A stretch of 33,737 nt of DNA, taken from contig JAQTOQ010000004.1 of the NCBI GenBank assembly GCA_028713245.1, positions 1 to 33,737 on the forward strand, written 5' to 3'. The position numbers and the translations under genes are program-made. Of the stretch, positions 1 to 8,820 are shown one piece after another. The DNA is from Sulfuricurvum sp. (GTDB lineage: Bacteria; Campylobacterota; Campylobacteria; Campylobacterales; Sulfurimonadaceae). The notes beneath the pieces were generated by a model. The model was not told the origin of the DNA. It did no database searches and was given only the letters and a program-made list of their open reading frames with translations. The stretch's first letter is position 1, and each line of letters starts with the position of its first letter.

Positions 1-87
1 TTCTTTGCTCGATGTCTCTTCTTGCATGATTTGACCCATGCGGTCGTAAAAAGCACCTTTGAGGTGACGTAAATCGTAACGTTTCAT
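1..87 (-). CDS. NuoE-like complex I protein, N-terminal 29 codons (runs off window)
   Basis: An ATG at 87 with AAGGA about 5 bases upstream opens a frame (MKRYDLRHLKGAFYD...) that stays open to the window edge. It begins 10 bases after the nuoD stop, so it is the next gene of the nuo operon. In Campylobacterota the canonical 24-kDa NuoE and NADH-binding NuoF after nuoD are replaced by short proteins of other sequence (HP1264/HP1265 in H. pylori), and this start looks like the first of those. The ORF track omits it because it is cut. Product identity rests mainly on position; the 29 residues carry no decisive motif. Confidence 0.6.
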   Translation of the reverse strand, partial: MKRYDLRHLKGAFYDRMGQIMQEETSSKE

Positions 88-97
88 GCGTGTCCTT

Positions 98-1324
98 CTA
101 GCGGTCTACTTCACCGAAGACGATATTGGTCGTCCCGATGATGGATACTACGTCTGGGATATAATGCCCAGGCAACAAGTCAGTCAAAATTCCAGTATGC
201 CAGAATGACGGCGCGCGTAATTTAAGACGATATGGATACGGTCCGCCTTGGCTATTGATGTAAAACCCGAGCTCCCCCTTTGGGGATTCAGTCGGAATGT
301 ACACTTCACCCACAGGTGGGCGCATCCCTTGTGTAACAAGTACAAAGTGCTGCATCAATGCATAATTTTGCGTCATTATCTCGAGCTTTGGTGCTGAAAT
401 ATACTGCGGTGCATGTGCCATCAATTCAGGTGATGTTCCCTCATACATATCTGCAACTTGGTACAAGATTTTTGCCGACTCACGCATCTCTGCCATATAC
501 AGTTTATAGCGCGCATAGTTGTCTCCCTTGTCAGAATCAGGAACATTAAACTCTACTTCATCGTACAATTCATACGGCTCTTCTTTGCGAATATCCCACT
601 CAACACCCGATGCACGTAGCATTACACCTGAACAACCCCAGCTTAATGCCATCTCTTTAGAAATAACACCGACATTTTCCATACGCATTAACCAAACACG
701 ATTCTTATCCAGTAAGTCTTCGTAGTCTTTGATATTTTCCGGCAATTTATCCAAAAATTTACGCAAATCCGTCATAAAGTTATCCGGCAAGTCCAATGGA
801 ACTCCGCCGATACGGATCGCTGCGTGCGTCAAACGAGCACCACAGTAATCTTCGACTAAGTCCATCAAATACTCGCGTTCACGGAAGGCATATAAGAATA
901 CGGTCATAGCGCCAATATCCAAAGCAGTCGTTGCCAACCAGAAAAGGTGAGACATCAAACGGTTTACTTCCAAAAGAAGCATACGAATAACTTTCGCACG
1001 ACGGGGAACCTCAAGACCGATCAATTTTTCAACCGCAAGGGCAAAGCCATAGTTGTTTGAACTTGAAGCGATGTAATCCATACGGTCGGTGGTTGGCATG
1101 AACTCATTGTAGATCATATTCTCCGCCATCTTCTCCATACCGCGGTGAAGGTATCCGATATCCGGATGCGCTTTGGTGATCTGCTCTTGCTGCATGTGCA
1201 ACATAAGGCGTAGTTGACCATGTGACGATGGATGCTGAGGACCGAAGTTCAGGATCATCTCATTGTCGACTCGATCAAAGGTAATATTTTCAAAAAACGG
1301 TCTAAGACGATTGGCTTGTTGCAT
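98..1324 (-). CDS. nuoD: NADH-quinone oxidoreductase subunit D (49-kDa type)
   Basis: NuoD lies in the peripheral arm of respiratory complex I and helps form the quinone pocket next to the N2 cluster. The 408-residue protein has the family signatures [12 protein letters not shown] near residue 28 and [13 protein letters not shown] near residue 53, and ends in the conserved VFGEVDR tail. Its length is normal for a stand-alone NuoD, so it is not the NuoCD fusion of enteric bacteria. The ATG at 1324 is preceded by AAGGAG, which overlaps the nuoC stop codon (10-base gap), so translation is probably coupled. In this lineage complex I generally takes electrons from a carrier such as ferredoxin or flavodoxin rather than NADH; that is family knowledge, not visible here. 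Confidence 0.97.
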   Translation of the reverse strand: MQQANRLRPFFENITFDRVDNEMILNFGPQHPSSHGQLRLMLHMQQEQITKAHPDIGYLHRGMEKMAENMIYNEFMPTTDRMDYIASSSNNYGFALAVEKLIGLEVPRRAKVIRMLLLEVNRLMSHLFWLATTALDIGAMTVFLYAFREREYLMDLVEDYCGARLTHAAIRIGGVPLDLPDNFMTDLRKFLDKLPENIKDYEDLLDKNRVWLMRMENVGVISKEMALSWGCSGVMLRASGVEWDIRKEEPYELYDEVEFNVPDSDKGDNYARYKLYMAEMRESAKILYQVADMYEGTSPELMAHAPQYISAPKLEIMTQNYALMQHFVLVTQGMRPPVGEVYIPTESPKGELGFYINSQGGPYPYRLKLRAPSFWHTGILTDLLPGHYIPDVVSIIGTTNIVFGEVDR

Positions 1325-1334
1325 TCACAGCTCC

Positions 1335-2141
1335 TTAACGGTGACGATCAGAGATCACAACGGACTTCTGAGCATCAAATTTATCGACCATGAACACACC
1401 TTCTTGCTCTTGGTAAACAAGTGGTGTATCCGGTTCGCCTTGGCTAATGTCTGTACCAAATGGTACTTCATGACCCAACCTAGAGAAACGCTTTGTATCG
1501 TAACGATCAATGCGCGCAGGATCACGATTTTCAGGTCCGATAATTTCTCTGGCTTCTTTACCGAAGATTTTATCGACTTCATACCATGCCGCAAATTCAT
1601 CACCTTGCAGTGGATAGGTTTTACGCAATGGAAACCCTTCCCAATCTTCTGGCATCAAAATACGTTTCATGCATGGGTGATTGTTCACCACAACTCCAAA
1701 CATATCGTACATTTCGCGCTCAGACCAATCCGCACAACGGAAAAGCTTCTCAACGCTTTGTATTGCTTCTTTTTCATCAATTTTACATTTGATGCGGAGA
1801 CGCTTACGCTTAGCCATACTCAACATTTGATAGAAAATTTCGAATTTTCCCTCAGTTGCTAACCAGTCAATCGCACTCATTTCAGAAAGCTGTGTATATT
1901 CACACTCGTTTTTAAGCAACTCTAGAACGGCATAGTTGTCATTTGCATTAATGACAACCACCATCTGATCGACTTGTATATAAGCATCCAAAACATCAAA
2001 TTTTGCTTTAATAGCATCAAGATCCGCTGTAAAAACGGTATCTTGGCTGACATCAAATTTTGCCACTTGTGGTGCTACCCAAAAGCGATCTGTGTAATAC
2101 GACTTTTTTTGTACGTTGTCTTTAGGCGTATAGGCTCTCAT
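1335..2141 (-). CDS. nuoC: NADH-quinone oxidoreductase subunit C (30-kDa type)
   Basis: NuoC is a cofactor-free structural subunit of the complex I peripheral arm, packed against NuoD and NuoB. The 268-residue product has the 30-kDa signature [11 protein letters not shown] (about residues 140-150) and the following [20 protein letters not shown] region (155-174). About 65 residues follow the core with a charged tail containing a [14 protein letters not shown] stretch, longer than many NuoC proteins and typical of the stand-alone epsilon form. The start overlaps the nuoB stop by one base (TAATG), indicating translational coupling. Nothing suggests damage. Confidence 0.96.
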   Translation of the reverse strand: MRAYTPKDNVQKKSYYTDRFWVAPQVAKFDVSQDTVFTADLDAIKAKFDVLDAYIQVDQMVVVINANDNYAVLELLKNECEYTQLSEMSAIDWLATEGKFEIFYQMLSMAKRKRLRIKCKIDEKEAIQSVEKLFRCADWSEREMYDMFGVVVNNHPCMKRILMPEDWEGFPLRKTYPLQGDEFAAWYEVDKIFGKEAREIIGPENRDPARIDRYDTKRFSRLGHEVPFGTDISQGEPDTPLVYQEQEGVFMVDKFDAQKSVVISDRHR

Positions 2142-2650
2142 TACATCAACCTTTTAGGTTTTTGAGCACGAGAAGCTGGCTCTTTACGGATTTTTTGCTG
2201 CAGCATCATCACCGCATATTGCAATGTTTCAGGACGCGGCGCGCAACCAGGAAGATACAAATCTACAGGGATAACGCGGTCAACTCCTTGAACCGTTGCG
2301 TACGTATTAAACATACCGCCCGTATTAGCACATGAACCCATAGAAATAACCCATTTTGGCTCTGTCATTTGGTCATACAAACGTCGGATAAACTCCGCAT
2401 GTTTTTTAGTCAATGTTCCTGCAACAACCATAAGTTCTGCCTGACGCGGAGAAGCACGAAAAATCGTACCGAAACGGTCGAAGTCATAACGAGATGCACC
2501 CGAAGCCATCATCTCAATACCGCAACATGCCAAACCGTACGTTAGTGCCCAAATCGAGTTTGAACGACCCCAGTTTACGACTTTATCAATTGTCGTTAAC
2601 GCGACGGGAAGACCGCCGTCTTTTAAGTAATTTACTTGATGTTGTGCCAT
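2141..2650 (-). CDS. nuoB: NADH-quinone oxidoreductase subunit B (N2 cluster protein)
   Basis: NuoB binds the terminal [4Fe-4S] cluster N2 that passes electrons to quinone. All four ligands are visible in the 169-residue protein: the tandem CC at 42-43 ([10 protein letters not shown]), C107 in MGSCANTGG and C136 in YLPGCAPRP. The ORF track starts 7 codons earlier, but AAAAAAGGAG lies 7-8 bases before the internal ATG at 2650, giving the usual MAQHQVNYL start; the longer version has no ribosome binding site. With this start the gene overlaps the 3' end of nuoA by 19 bases and nuoC by one base, so A, B and C are tightly coupled. Confidence 0.96.
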   Translation of the reverse strand: MAQHQVNYLKDGGLPVALTTIDKVVNWGRSNSIWALTYGLACCGIEMMASGASRYDFDRFGTIFRASPRQAELMVVAGTLTKKHAEFIRRLYDQMTEPKWVISMGSCANTGGMFNTYATVQGVDRVIPVDLYLPGCAPRPETLQYAVMMLQQKIRKEPASRAQKPKRLM

Positions 2651-3021
2651 TCGAGCGCTCCTTTTTTCCATGCATAAACAAAACCGATTGCTAACAACAA
2701 AATAAACGTTAGCATCTCAACAAAACCAAACCAACCTAGCAATTTAAAGTCAATTGCCCATGGAAACATAAAGACAATCTCTACATCAAAAAGCAAAAAT
2801 AAAAGTGCGAACAGGTAAAACTGCGTCGAAATACGGTTAGGCTGACGTGTAACTTCAGGACCACACTCATAAGGCGATAGTTTCAACTTTTCTGTATCTT
2901 TGGCCGCCAATGCACGGCTCGCCAAGCGTGCCAATACCGTCGTCGCATAAAATGCTCCAAACGTAATAACAAACAGTACAAATACCCCGAAGTAAGGATT
3001 TGCGACGTTGTAATGTTCCAT
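2632..3021 (-). CDS. nuoA: NADH-quinone oxidoreductase subunit A
   Basis: NuoA is a small membrane subunit at the junction of the membrane and peripheral arms of complex I. The 129-residue protein has three hydrophobic helices (about 9-31, 65-87 and 97-117). It carries the family loop motif SPYECGPE with the conserved Cys at 53, and the acidic FDVEIVF in helix 2. It is the first gene of the nuo operon: the 289 bases upstream hold no gene and contain a likely promoter and a leader hairpin. Length and topology are ordinary for NuoA. Confidence 0.96.
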   Translation of the reverse strand: MEHYNVANPYFGVFVLFVITFGAFYATTVLARLASRALAAKDTEKLKLSPYECGPEVTRQPNRISTQFYLFALLFLLFDVEIVFMFPWAIDFKLLGWFGFVEMLTFILLLAIGFVYAWKKGALEWHNIK

Positions 3022-3047
3022 AGTTCTACCTTTTCATGGTTGATGAC

Positions 3048-3083
3048 GTATCTGATGCTAGAGTAATCCTCATAATCAGATAC
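3048..3083 (-). promoter_or_regulatory. Leader inverted repeat upstream of nuoA
   Basis: GTATCTGAT at 3048-3056 and ATCAGATAC at 3075-3083 form a perfect 9-bp inverted repeat with an 18-base loop, about 27-62 bases before the nuoA start codon. It lies downstream of the proposed -10 box, so it would be transcribed into the nuo leader. It could fold in RNA, or act as a split operator in DNA. No T tract follows it in the nuo direction, so it is not a normal terminator. Confidence 0.5.
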
Positions 3084-3109
3084 GGCTTTTTTATAAAAAT
3101 AGTTGTCGC

Positions 3110-3115
3110 ACTATA
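3110..3115 (-). promoter_or_regulatory. Putative -10 box of the nuo operon
   Basis: On the minus strand TATAGT occurs in a T-rich context (CTCTTTTTGTTATAGTG), typical of sigma70 promoters of this lineage, which often lack a clear -35 box. Transcription would start near 3103 and give a leader of about 80 bases that includes the 9-bp inverted repeat. Confidence 0.4.
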
Positions 3116-3290
3116 ACAAAAAGAGTGTTAAATCCTCCCCAACACCATGCCCATTTCTCCACCGGTGTTACTTTTATAAACACCTATGCGTACGTATTTC
3201 GTTCATTGTGTAGCATTTTGTAACAAGAATTTATTTTGTATTGGTATCTGGAAGTAACGATTCGTTCTAAGAAGATATTGAAGCTAGGAA
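3116..3290. other. Non-coding gap between nuo operon and AAA ATPase gene
   Basis: No ORF with a ribosome binding site and no RNA gene is evident here. AACACC near 3141 and GGTGTT near 3164 are a short inverted pair, but too isolated to interpret. Confidence 0.4.
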
Positions 3291-3312
3291 AAGAGCGACA
3301 AAAATCACTCTT
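3291..3312 (-). terminator. Weak hairpin terminator after the AAA ATPase gene
   Basis: On the minus strand AAGAGTGA pairs with TCGCTCTT (8 bp, one G-T pair) around a TTTTTG loop, overlapping the AAA ATPase stop codon. Only TTCC follows the stem, so termination would be weak. Confidence 0.4.
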
Positions 3313-5047
3313 AATTATTTAAAAATCCTACAGATTTTTCATTGTCAAAATTTCCTTGACGCTCTTTTTCGATTTCATTCACAAAATCTTCCAAACGAAA
3401 AGTAGATTCTTTACGTGTAGCAACGGTATATGCGGTATTTTTCACAATCAAACTGATCTGTCCTCCTGTCAAAGGATAAGTTGAAAGTTTTTCCATCTCA
3501 AATCTTTCTTCATAGGGTGCATTTTTCGGCAACATCATCTTCCACAGTTTAAGACGCTGTGCCTTATCCGGTTTTTTAAACTCTATTTTGTAATTAAATC
3601 GGCGAGAGAAAGCTTGATCAATATTTTCAAGCAAATTAGTGGTCGCAATCAAGATTCCTTGAAATTTTTCGATCTGCTCTAAAAAGATATTCTGCATCTG
3701 ATTGTGCATTTGATCTGCGGATGTGCCCGCACCTTGTGAGCGTGATGAGAGAAACTGATCTGCTTCATTTAGCAAAAGAATCGGCTCTGTTTTCGTCTGC
3801 TTTGTTAAATCCGCATAGGTGTCAAATATCTTACGGACATTTTTCTCTGACTCTCCAACATACATTGAAAGGATTTTAGAACAGTCAAAACTCAATACTT
3901 GACGTTTTAGCGAACGAGAAAGTGAATGGGCTGTGAGGGTTTTACCCGTGCCAGGCGGACCATAAAAAATAATCCGCGCGTCGATCCCCGCTTTTTTATC
4001 TTTGATTCCCCATTCGTGCAGCTTAGCGATCACCTCACGATCCAGCTGATGCATCAAGTTTTGGAGCGTTTTATCCGTTGCCCCATTGAGCACCACGTTT
4101 TCGAGTGATGTTGTAGGCTCGATAAGTTCAAATATTTCCTGATCTTTAATCAGCATATCGAGCTTGAGCTTGCGCGCTTTTTTCTTCTTCTGCGGGTGCA
4201 TGATTGATTGAAGTACCTCATCGACGATGTAAAAGGCTCTACTAATACCGCCAAATGGATTGAGCATTTCTTCATAATCAATCACATCATCGTTTATCAG
4301 ACGTGATCCGTCTTCGAGCAATGCACGGTTTTTAATCCGCTCGTAATCATCGAAGCTGATGAGATCAATAAGGGTATTCATCTCCCTTAGATTCCCTTCA
4401 GTCGAACTGTATTCTTCTTTGAGCAATGCGAGAAAAATAACCTGTTCTTTTGGCTCCAGCTTTTTTTGTTTAAAAAAACGATCCAATACAACATCCTGAG
4501 AAGTTTGAGCAATCCGCTCCTCTATGCGCTTTTCGAGGAGATCAAGCTTGGTTTGAATACGATTGATCCCCAATGAGTGCTCGTTCCCGTTATTACGGAT
4601 AATCGACATCTTTTGGTACAGTTCGATACGAAAAAACTGATCTTGCAGATATTCCAAATGGTCGGCATACGGCTTGATCTCTGGAAGCGTCATTTCTAAC
4701 GAGCCCTCTTCGAGAAGCTTCATAAAAATCGTTGTCAATGCGATAGGAGTGTTGAACAGTTCCAACTGGGAGAGCTCGCTCATTTTGATCGGAGTGAAAG
4801 AGTGATGCGTAATCCATCCCAGCTCCAGAAGTGTTTTCACCTCGCCAAAGTGGCTTAAATATGAATAGTCATCAGGACCATATAACTCTTGGAGTAATTC
4901 TGCTACGACCACATCCTCCTGCGACTGCAAAAATTTACGGGTTAGCAGTTGAAGAACTTTGCCCTCATCAACGGTACATTTAAGTTGCGCAAAAATCTCC
5001 GATTGTTCGATAGACGGGTTTTCTAAAAAATCGATCAAATATTTCAA
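3311..5047 (-). CDS. AAA+ ATPase with long N-terminal helical region
   Basis: A 578-residue protein with a C-terminal AAA+ module: Walker A GPPGTGKT at 363-370, a Walker B-like ILLLNEAD at about 423-430, sensor-1 ATTN near 469, and an SRRF arginine motif near 481. Residues 1-300 are helical and charged, with a basic KKKKARKLK patch at 286-294, and match no family I can name. Only one AAA module is present, unlike FtsH (no protease or membrane segment) or Cdc48 (two modules). The first Walker B acid is Asn. The start is TTG, with AAGGA five bases upstream overlapping the nfo stop; no nearby ATG exists. It follows nfo by 8 bases, so the pair is probably co-transcribed. Substrate unknown. Confidence 0.85.
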   Translation of the reverse strand: MKYLIDFLENPSIEQSEIFAQLKCTVDEGKVLQLLTRKFLQSQEDVVVAELLQELYGPDDYSYLSHFGEVKTLLELGWITHHSFTPIKMSELSQLELFNTPIALTTIFMKLLEEGSLEMTLPEIKPYADHLEYLQDQFFRIELYQKMSIIRNNGNEHSLGINRIQTKLDLLEKRIEERIAQTSQDVVLDRFFKQKKLEPKEQVIFLALLKEEYSSTEGNLREMNTLIDLISFDDYERIKNRALLEDGSRLINDDVIDYEEMLNPFGGISRAFYIVDEVLQSIMHPQKKKKARKLKLDMLIKDQEIFELIEPTTSLENVVLNGATDKTLQNLMHQLDREVIAKLHEWGIKDKKAGIDARIIFYGPPGTGKTLTAHSLSRSLKRQVLSFDCSKILSMYVGESEKNVRKIFDTYADLTKQTKTEPILLLNEADQFLSSRSQGAGTSADQMHNQMQNIFLEQIEKFQGILIATTNLLENIDQAFSRRFNYKIEFKKPDKAQRLKLWKMMLPKNAPYEERFEMEKLSTYPLTGGQISLIVKNTAYTVATRKESTFRLEDFVNEIEKERQGNFDNEKSVGFLNN

Positions 5048-5055
5048 TAAAGTCC

Positions 5056-5907
5056 TTAATTACTAATTTTCATGCTATATAGCAGTTCTATCTCTTGTGC
5101 CCAAATGGTCTCATCGATAGTCTCTAAGACCAATGGAATATTGTCCATTCTCGGATCGTTCATCAAATAACGAAACGCATCCAACCCGATTTTACCCTTG
5201 CCAAGTGAATCATGCCGATCCACATGGCTCCCTAAATCAGGTTTCGAATCGTTAATATGCATTCCTCGCAAGTATTGAAATCCGATAATACGATCAAATT
5301 CTACCCAAGTTGCATCATAAGTCTCTCTCGTACGTATGTCGTATCCTGCCGTAAACATATGGCACGTGTCAATACAGACCCCTACTCGCGACTTGTCTTC
5401 GATACGCTCAATGATAGCAGCAATGTGCTCAAACTTCCATCCAAGGTTGCTCCCCTGCCCCGCTGTGTTCTCTATTGTGAGATTAACGCCCTCTGTCACT
5501 TTGATCGCATGGTTCATACTCATAGCGATACGATCAATACACTCTTCTTCAGTGATTTGCTTGAGATGACTCCCCGGATGAAAATTCAACCGATCCAATC
5601 CCAGCTGCTTGCATCGCTGCAACTCATCAATAAAAGCTTCGAGCGACTTTTCGCGCTTTTCCTCTTCAGGATGACCGAGATTAATCAAATACGAATCATG
5701 CGGCAAAATATGACACGGTAAAATACCGCTTTTGGCCAAATTATCTTTGAATAATCCGATTGTCTCATCATCGAGCGGTTTTGCTGCCCACTGTTTTTGA
5801 TTTTTAGTAAAAAGGGCAAATGCCCTCGCCCCTATTTTCATGGCATTGAGGGGGGCATTAAACACTCCACCGCTTGCAGATACGTGTGCGCCGACAAATT
5901 TTGACAT
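5056..5907 (-). CDS. nfo: Endonuclease IV (AP endonuclease)
   Basis: Endonuclease IV cuts DNA 5' of abasic sites in base-excision repair and uses three metal ions in a TIM barrel. The 283-residue protein has the expected metal-ligand motifs in order: GAHVSASGG near the N terminus, [47 protein letters not shown] and LETID near the C terminus. The length is typical. The ATG at 5907 is preceded by AGGAAAC. The gene lies immediately upstream of the AAA ATPase gene and probably shares its mRNA, which hints at, but does not prove, a link of that ATPase to DNA damage. Confidence 0.96.
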   Translation of the reverse strand: MSKFVGAHVSASGGVFNAPLNAMKIGARAFALFTKNQKQWAAKPLDDETIGLFKDNLAKSGILPCHILPHDSYLINLGHPEEEKREKSLEAFIDELQRCKQLGLDRLNFHPGSHLKQITEEECIDRIAMSMNHAIKVTEGVNLTIENTAGQGSNLGWKFEHIAAIIERIEDKSRVGVCIDTCHMFTAGYDIRTRETYDATWVEFDRIIGFQYLRGMHINDSKPDLGSHVDRHDSLGKGKIGLDAFRYLMNDPRMDNIPLVLETIDETIWAQEIELLYSMKISN

Positions 5908-5981
5908 AATAGTTTCCTGTTTTCAATTGCGCTATTTTAACACAGCTTACGTATACGCGCCGCGCAATCGTACCGCTTCGA

Positions 5982-6482
5982 TCACTTAGTTGCATTCATA
6001 TCCTCTACATCGCTGATTTTAATTATTAACCCATTTAGACGGTCTTTAAAAAAGACTTCCCCACGTGCACGTCGATAGAGAATATCCATATCCTCATTTC
6101 GGATAAATTGGAAAATCACTCCGCCACACGATTCGCTCGTTCCATTTCCATCAAAAATAGGTGCATTCTGCAAAATACGGCGAAGCGTATCACGCGGATA
6201 CCCCTCATAAACATACTCTTTGACAAACTTTTCTTCATCCATGCATCCGGCACTGAAACATACTTTTTCATCAAACGAAATTTTTTCAACTGAAACGCCT
6301 GCTGTAAATAGTTCTAATTCAACCGTATCTCCCTCATAGCGTAAATACCCCATGTCAGAATATTTAAGTTTTGGAGTTTTTATCGTAATTACTTTAGGAG
6401 TGCTGATGGAATAGTGTTTGACAGAACATCCTCCCATAAAAAAGACAAGGATACTAGCCCATAGGATAAAGTATTTTTGCAT
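5982..6482 (-). CDS. Small lipoprotein of unknown function
   Basis: The 166-residue product begins with a classic lipoprotein signal: MQKYF, a hydrophobic stretch (ILWASILVFFMG) and the lipobox MGGC, so Cys19 would be lipidated and the protein membrane-anchored. The mature part is mixed alpha/beta with no recognised motif; two Cys (FSAGC and ESCGG contexts) could form a disulphide. The gene overlaps the 3' end of the aldo/keto reductase gene by 29 bases and has only a weak GGA-type ribosome site, so it may depend on coupling. I do not recognise the family. Confidence 0.75.
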   Translation of the reverse strand: MQKYFILWASILVFFMGGCSVKHYSISTPKVITIKTPKLKYSDMGYLRYEGDTVELELFTAGVSVEKISFDEKVCFSAGCMDEEKFVKEYVYEGYPRDTLRRILQNAPIFDGNGTSESCGGVIFQFIRNEDMDILYRRARGEVFFKDRLNGLIIKISDVEDMNATK

Positions 6483-7470
6483 GCACCGCGTCCAAATCTT
6501 TTAGTATTTCTGCACTCAACGTCACATTCATTGCCGCCAAACTCGCATCCAATTGTTCAGGCGTCGTCGCACCGATAATGGTCGAAGCCACAAAATCAAA
6601 CTGCTTGCTCCACGCAATCGCCATCGTGACAGGGTCAAGTCCATGAACAGCCGCAATCCGCAAATATTCTTGGGTTGACGTTAACGTCTTGTCATTGAGA
6701 AATCGTGCTGCCATTAGACGCTGACGTTTATTGCTTGAGTTTACATAATCACTGAAACGTCCTTGACCGCTAAAGGCTTGATTGTATTTTCCGCTCAAAA
6801 TTCCACCTCCCAAAGGTGAATATGGTAAAAGTGATATTTTTTCTTCACGGCACAGCGCACCGATCTCCGTTAGATCACGGCGATTGAGAAGCGAAAAATT
6901 GTTTTGGATCGACTCAAAACGGGTAAGTTTTTCGTATTTACTCACCATGAGCGATTTCATCGTACCGCGAGCCGTATCATTGGACGTGCCGATATAACGC
7001 ACTTTTCCGCTTTGCACCAGTGCATCCATCGCCCTCATCGTATCTTCGATGGGAACAATCGTATCGGGCCAGTGCATCTGATATAAATCGATGTAATCGG
7101 TCCCTAATCGTTTGAGTGATCCCTCAATAGCCCTTTCTATATGAAATCGGTCACATGCCGTAAATCCGTGACGAATTGGAGGTACGAACCATCCTGATGC
7201 TGCCCCGGCCACTTTAGTCGCTAAAATTACACTGTCACGTGGTTTGGTTTTGAGCCATCGGCCTACCATCTCTTCCGTCAATCCTGAAAGTTCAGCGGTA
7301 GGGGGAACAGGGTACAACTCCGCCGTATCGAAGAAGTTAACTCCGCTATCATAAGCTTTGTCCATAATAGCATATGCCGCTTTTTCATCGCATTGCGAGC
7401 CAAACGTCATTGTCCCCATACAAATCGGGGATACACGCAATCCTGTGCGTCCGATATAGCGGTATTCCAT
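6454..7470 (-). CDS. Tas-like NADP(H)-dependent aldo/keto reductase
   Basis: An aldo/keto reductase TIM barrel of 338 residues. The catalytic tetrad is in place: D48 and Y53 (FDTAELYP), K86 (ILATKVAG) and H133 (YQMHWPD). The NADP-binding end shows STIIGATTPEQL. The stretch ELYPVPPTAE...GLTEE closely resembles E. coli Tas, although this protein is slightly shorter. The ORF track begins at a TTG five codons earlier, but GGGAG sits eight bases before the ATG at 7470, which is chosen. It is divergent from the DNA polymerase gene. The physiological substrate cannot be read from sequence. Confidence 0.9.
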   Translation of the reverse strand: MEYRYIGRTGLRVSPICMGTMTFGSQCDEKAAYAIMDKAYDSGVNFFDTAELYPVPPTAELSGLTEEMVGRWLKTKPRDSVILATKVAGAASGWFVPPIRHGFTACDRFHIERAIEGSLKRLGTDYIDLYQMHWPDTIVPIEDTMRAMDALVQSGKVRYIGTSNDTARGTMKSLMVSKYEKLTRFESIQNNFSLLNRRDLTEIGALCREEKISLLPYSPLGGGILSGKYNQAFSGQGRFSDYVNSSNKRQRLMAARFLNDKTLTSTQEYLRIAAVHGLDPVTMAIAWSKQFDFVASTIIGATTPEQLDASLAAMNVTLSAEILKDLDAVHAKILYPMG

Positions 7471-7489
7471 CCGAAGTTCTCCCAAATTT

Positions 7490-7517
7490 TTGCCATATTG
7501 TAGCGAATTGCCATATT
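7490..7517. repeat. Tandem 10-bp direct repeat in the divergent promoter region
   Basis: TTGCCATATT occurs at 7490-7499 and again at 7508-7517, with an 18-base period, between the divergently transcribed reductase and polymerase genes. Two same-face sites in a divergent promoter could bind a regulator, but no matching regulator gene is adjacent. Confidence 0.5.
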
Positions 7518-7554
7518 TTGTCTCTTAGGTTTTAAATAGCTTTATACTTCCATC

Positions 7555-8820
7555 ATGAAAATACACATTGATTTAGATTGCTTTTTTGTATCAGCACAAC
7601 GTACAATCGATCCTACTTTAATCGGTAAGGCGGTTGGCGTAGGCGGTAGAGGAGACCAATATATTTTTTCCAATGAAAAATCGAACCAGGAACTGCTACT
7701 TAACAACAGCGGCTCTTTTGTGGGGAGTTTTTTTCACCGTTATGCGGGAGATGATCTCAGCCAATTTATCGATGCCAATGGACGTGTTAGGGGAATTTTA
7801 ACCACGGCCAGCTACGAAGCACGCACCTACGGTATCAATACCGGCATGAGTATCCGTGAAGCACTAATACGATGTCCACAGCTCATTATCAAGGGGCCTG
7901 ATATGCAGCTGTATCATCGCCTTTCTCATGAACTGCATCAATTTTTACAAGAGCGCATTCCCCTCATAGAACAAGCCAGTATCGATGAATTTTACGGTGA
8001 TTTGGAGGGGTGGATTACCGACGAAGAGGTCCCTGCTTTTATCGATCATCTACGCCATGAGATAAAACGTCATCTAAATCTTCCCGTCTCCATCGGTGCC
8101 GCCAATTCCAAACACATCGCCAAACTTGCTACCGAAAGCGCCAAACCCTTTGGGTGTCATACGGTTGTAGACGATTCTGTCGCCTCATTCGTCCATCCTA
8201 TCCCTGTTCAAAAATTTCCCGGCATTGGTTCTGCCATGCAGCGTAAATGCGCGCAGTACCATCTCCACACGCTAGGAGACTTACTGCGAGCCAAAAGCCT
8301 TGTAACTGCTTGGGGTCCGTATGCACAATCACTGTATGAACGTGTATCGAGCAATGATTTAGGTGAACTCACCGTATCGGCTCCGCGCAAATCAATCGGC
8401 ATTTCGCGCACCTTTGACCCCATAACTAATCGCGATGAGATACGACGCCGTATCTCAATCCTCTCTCGCCATCTAGCCTACGCCATCACAAAACTCGAAG
8501 TCAACCCAACTACTTTTTCCTTGTCACTGCATTACCTGCATCATCCCAAAAGTCATAGCGCGATAAGTGAATCGAGACTTTTTAACGAACAGCGTTTACG
8601 CCAACTGTGCCGTGAAATTTTTGCAAAATCCGATCTTCATATCAGTGGTGCTATCACTCATATTGGAATTAGTGCCTCTGCGTTTAGCGTTCACTCACGC
8701 AGAACTCTCTCGCTTATTGATTACGAAGAGGATGTAAAAGCTCGTGCTTTTGATCAAAAGAGTCGCGCCATCCGTGATAAGTATGGATGTGACGCTTTAA
8801 AATGGGGAAATGAGCTGTGA
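7555..8820 (+). CDS. dinB: Y-family translesion DNA polymerase (DinB/Pol IV-like)
   Basis: A 421-residue Y-family polymerase. The catalytic carboxylates are visible: D6 and D8 in HIDLDCFF, and D144-E145 in QASIDEFYGD. The palm motif TTASYEARTYGI and the helix-hairpin-helix FPGIGSAMQRKC (near 220) are also present. Compared with E. coli DinB there is an insertion of about 45 residues (about 34-77), rich in Asn, Ser and Phe, between GVGGRG and RGILTTASYEAR. I see no typical C-terminal clamp-binding QxxLF. The ATG at 7555 has no Shine-Dalgarno, and a TATACT box at 7543-7548 would place the transcript start at or near the ATG. It likely copies past damaged bases; family certain, subfamily less so. 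Confidence 0.88.
   Translation: MKIHIDLDCFFVSAQRTIDPTLIGKAVGVGGRGDQYIFSNEKSNQELLLNNSGSFVGSFFHRYAGDDLSQFIDANGRVRGILTTASYEARTYGINTGMSIREALIRCPQLIIKGPDMQLYHRLSHELHQFLQERIPLIEQASIDEFYGDLEGWITDEEVPAFIDHLRHEIKRHLNLPVSIGAANSKHIAKLATESAKPFGCHTVVDDSVASFVHPIPVQKFPGIGSAMQRKCAQYHLHTLGDLLRAKSLVTAWGPYAQSLYERVSSNDLGELTVSAPRKSIGISRTFDPITNRDEIRRRISILSRHLAYAITKLEVNPTTFSLSLHYLHHPKSHSAISESRLFNEQRLRQLCREIFAKSDLHISGAITHIGISASAFSVHSRRTLSLIDYEEDVKARAFDQKSRAIRDKYGCDALKWGNEL

Noticed and set aside
1263-1862. 199-residue plus-strand ORF
   Set aside because: It lies antisense to nuoD/nuoC, which carry unmistakable family motifs; no ribosome site and no recognisable product.
5257-5721. 154-residue plus-strand ORF
   Set aside because: Antisense shadow of nfo, whose motifs are complete.
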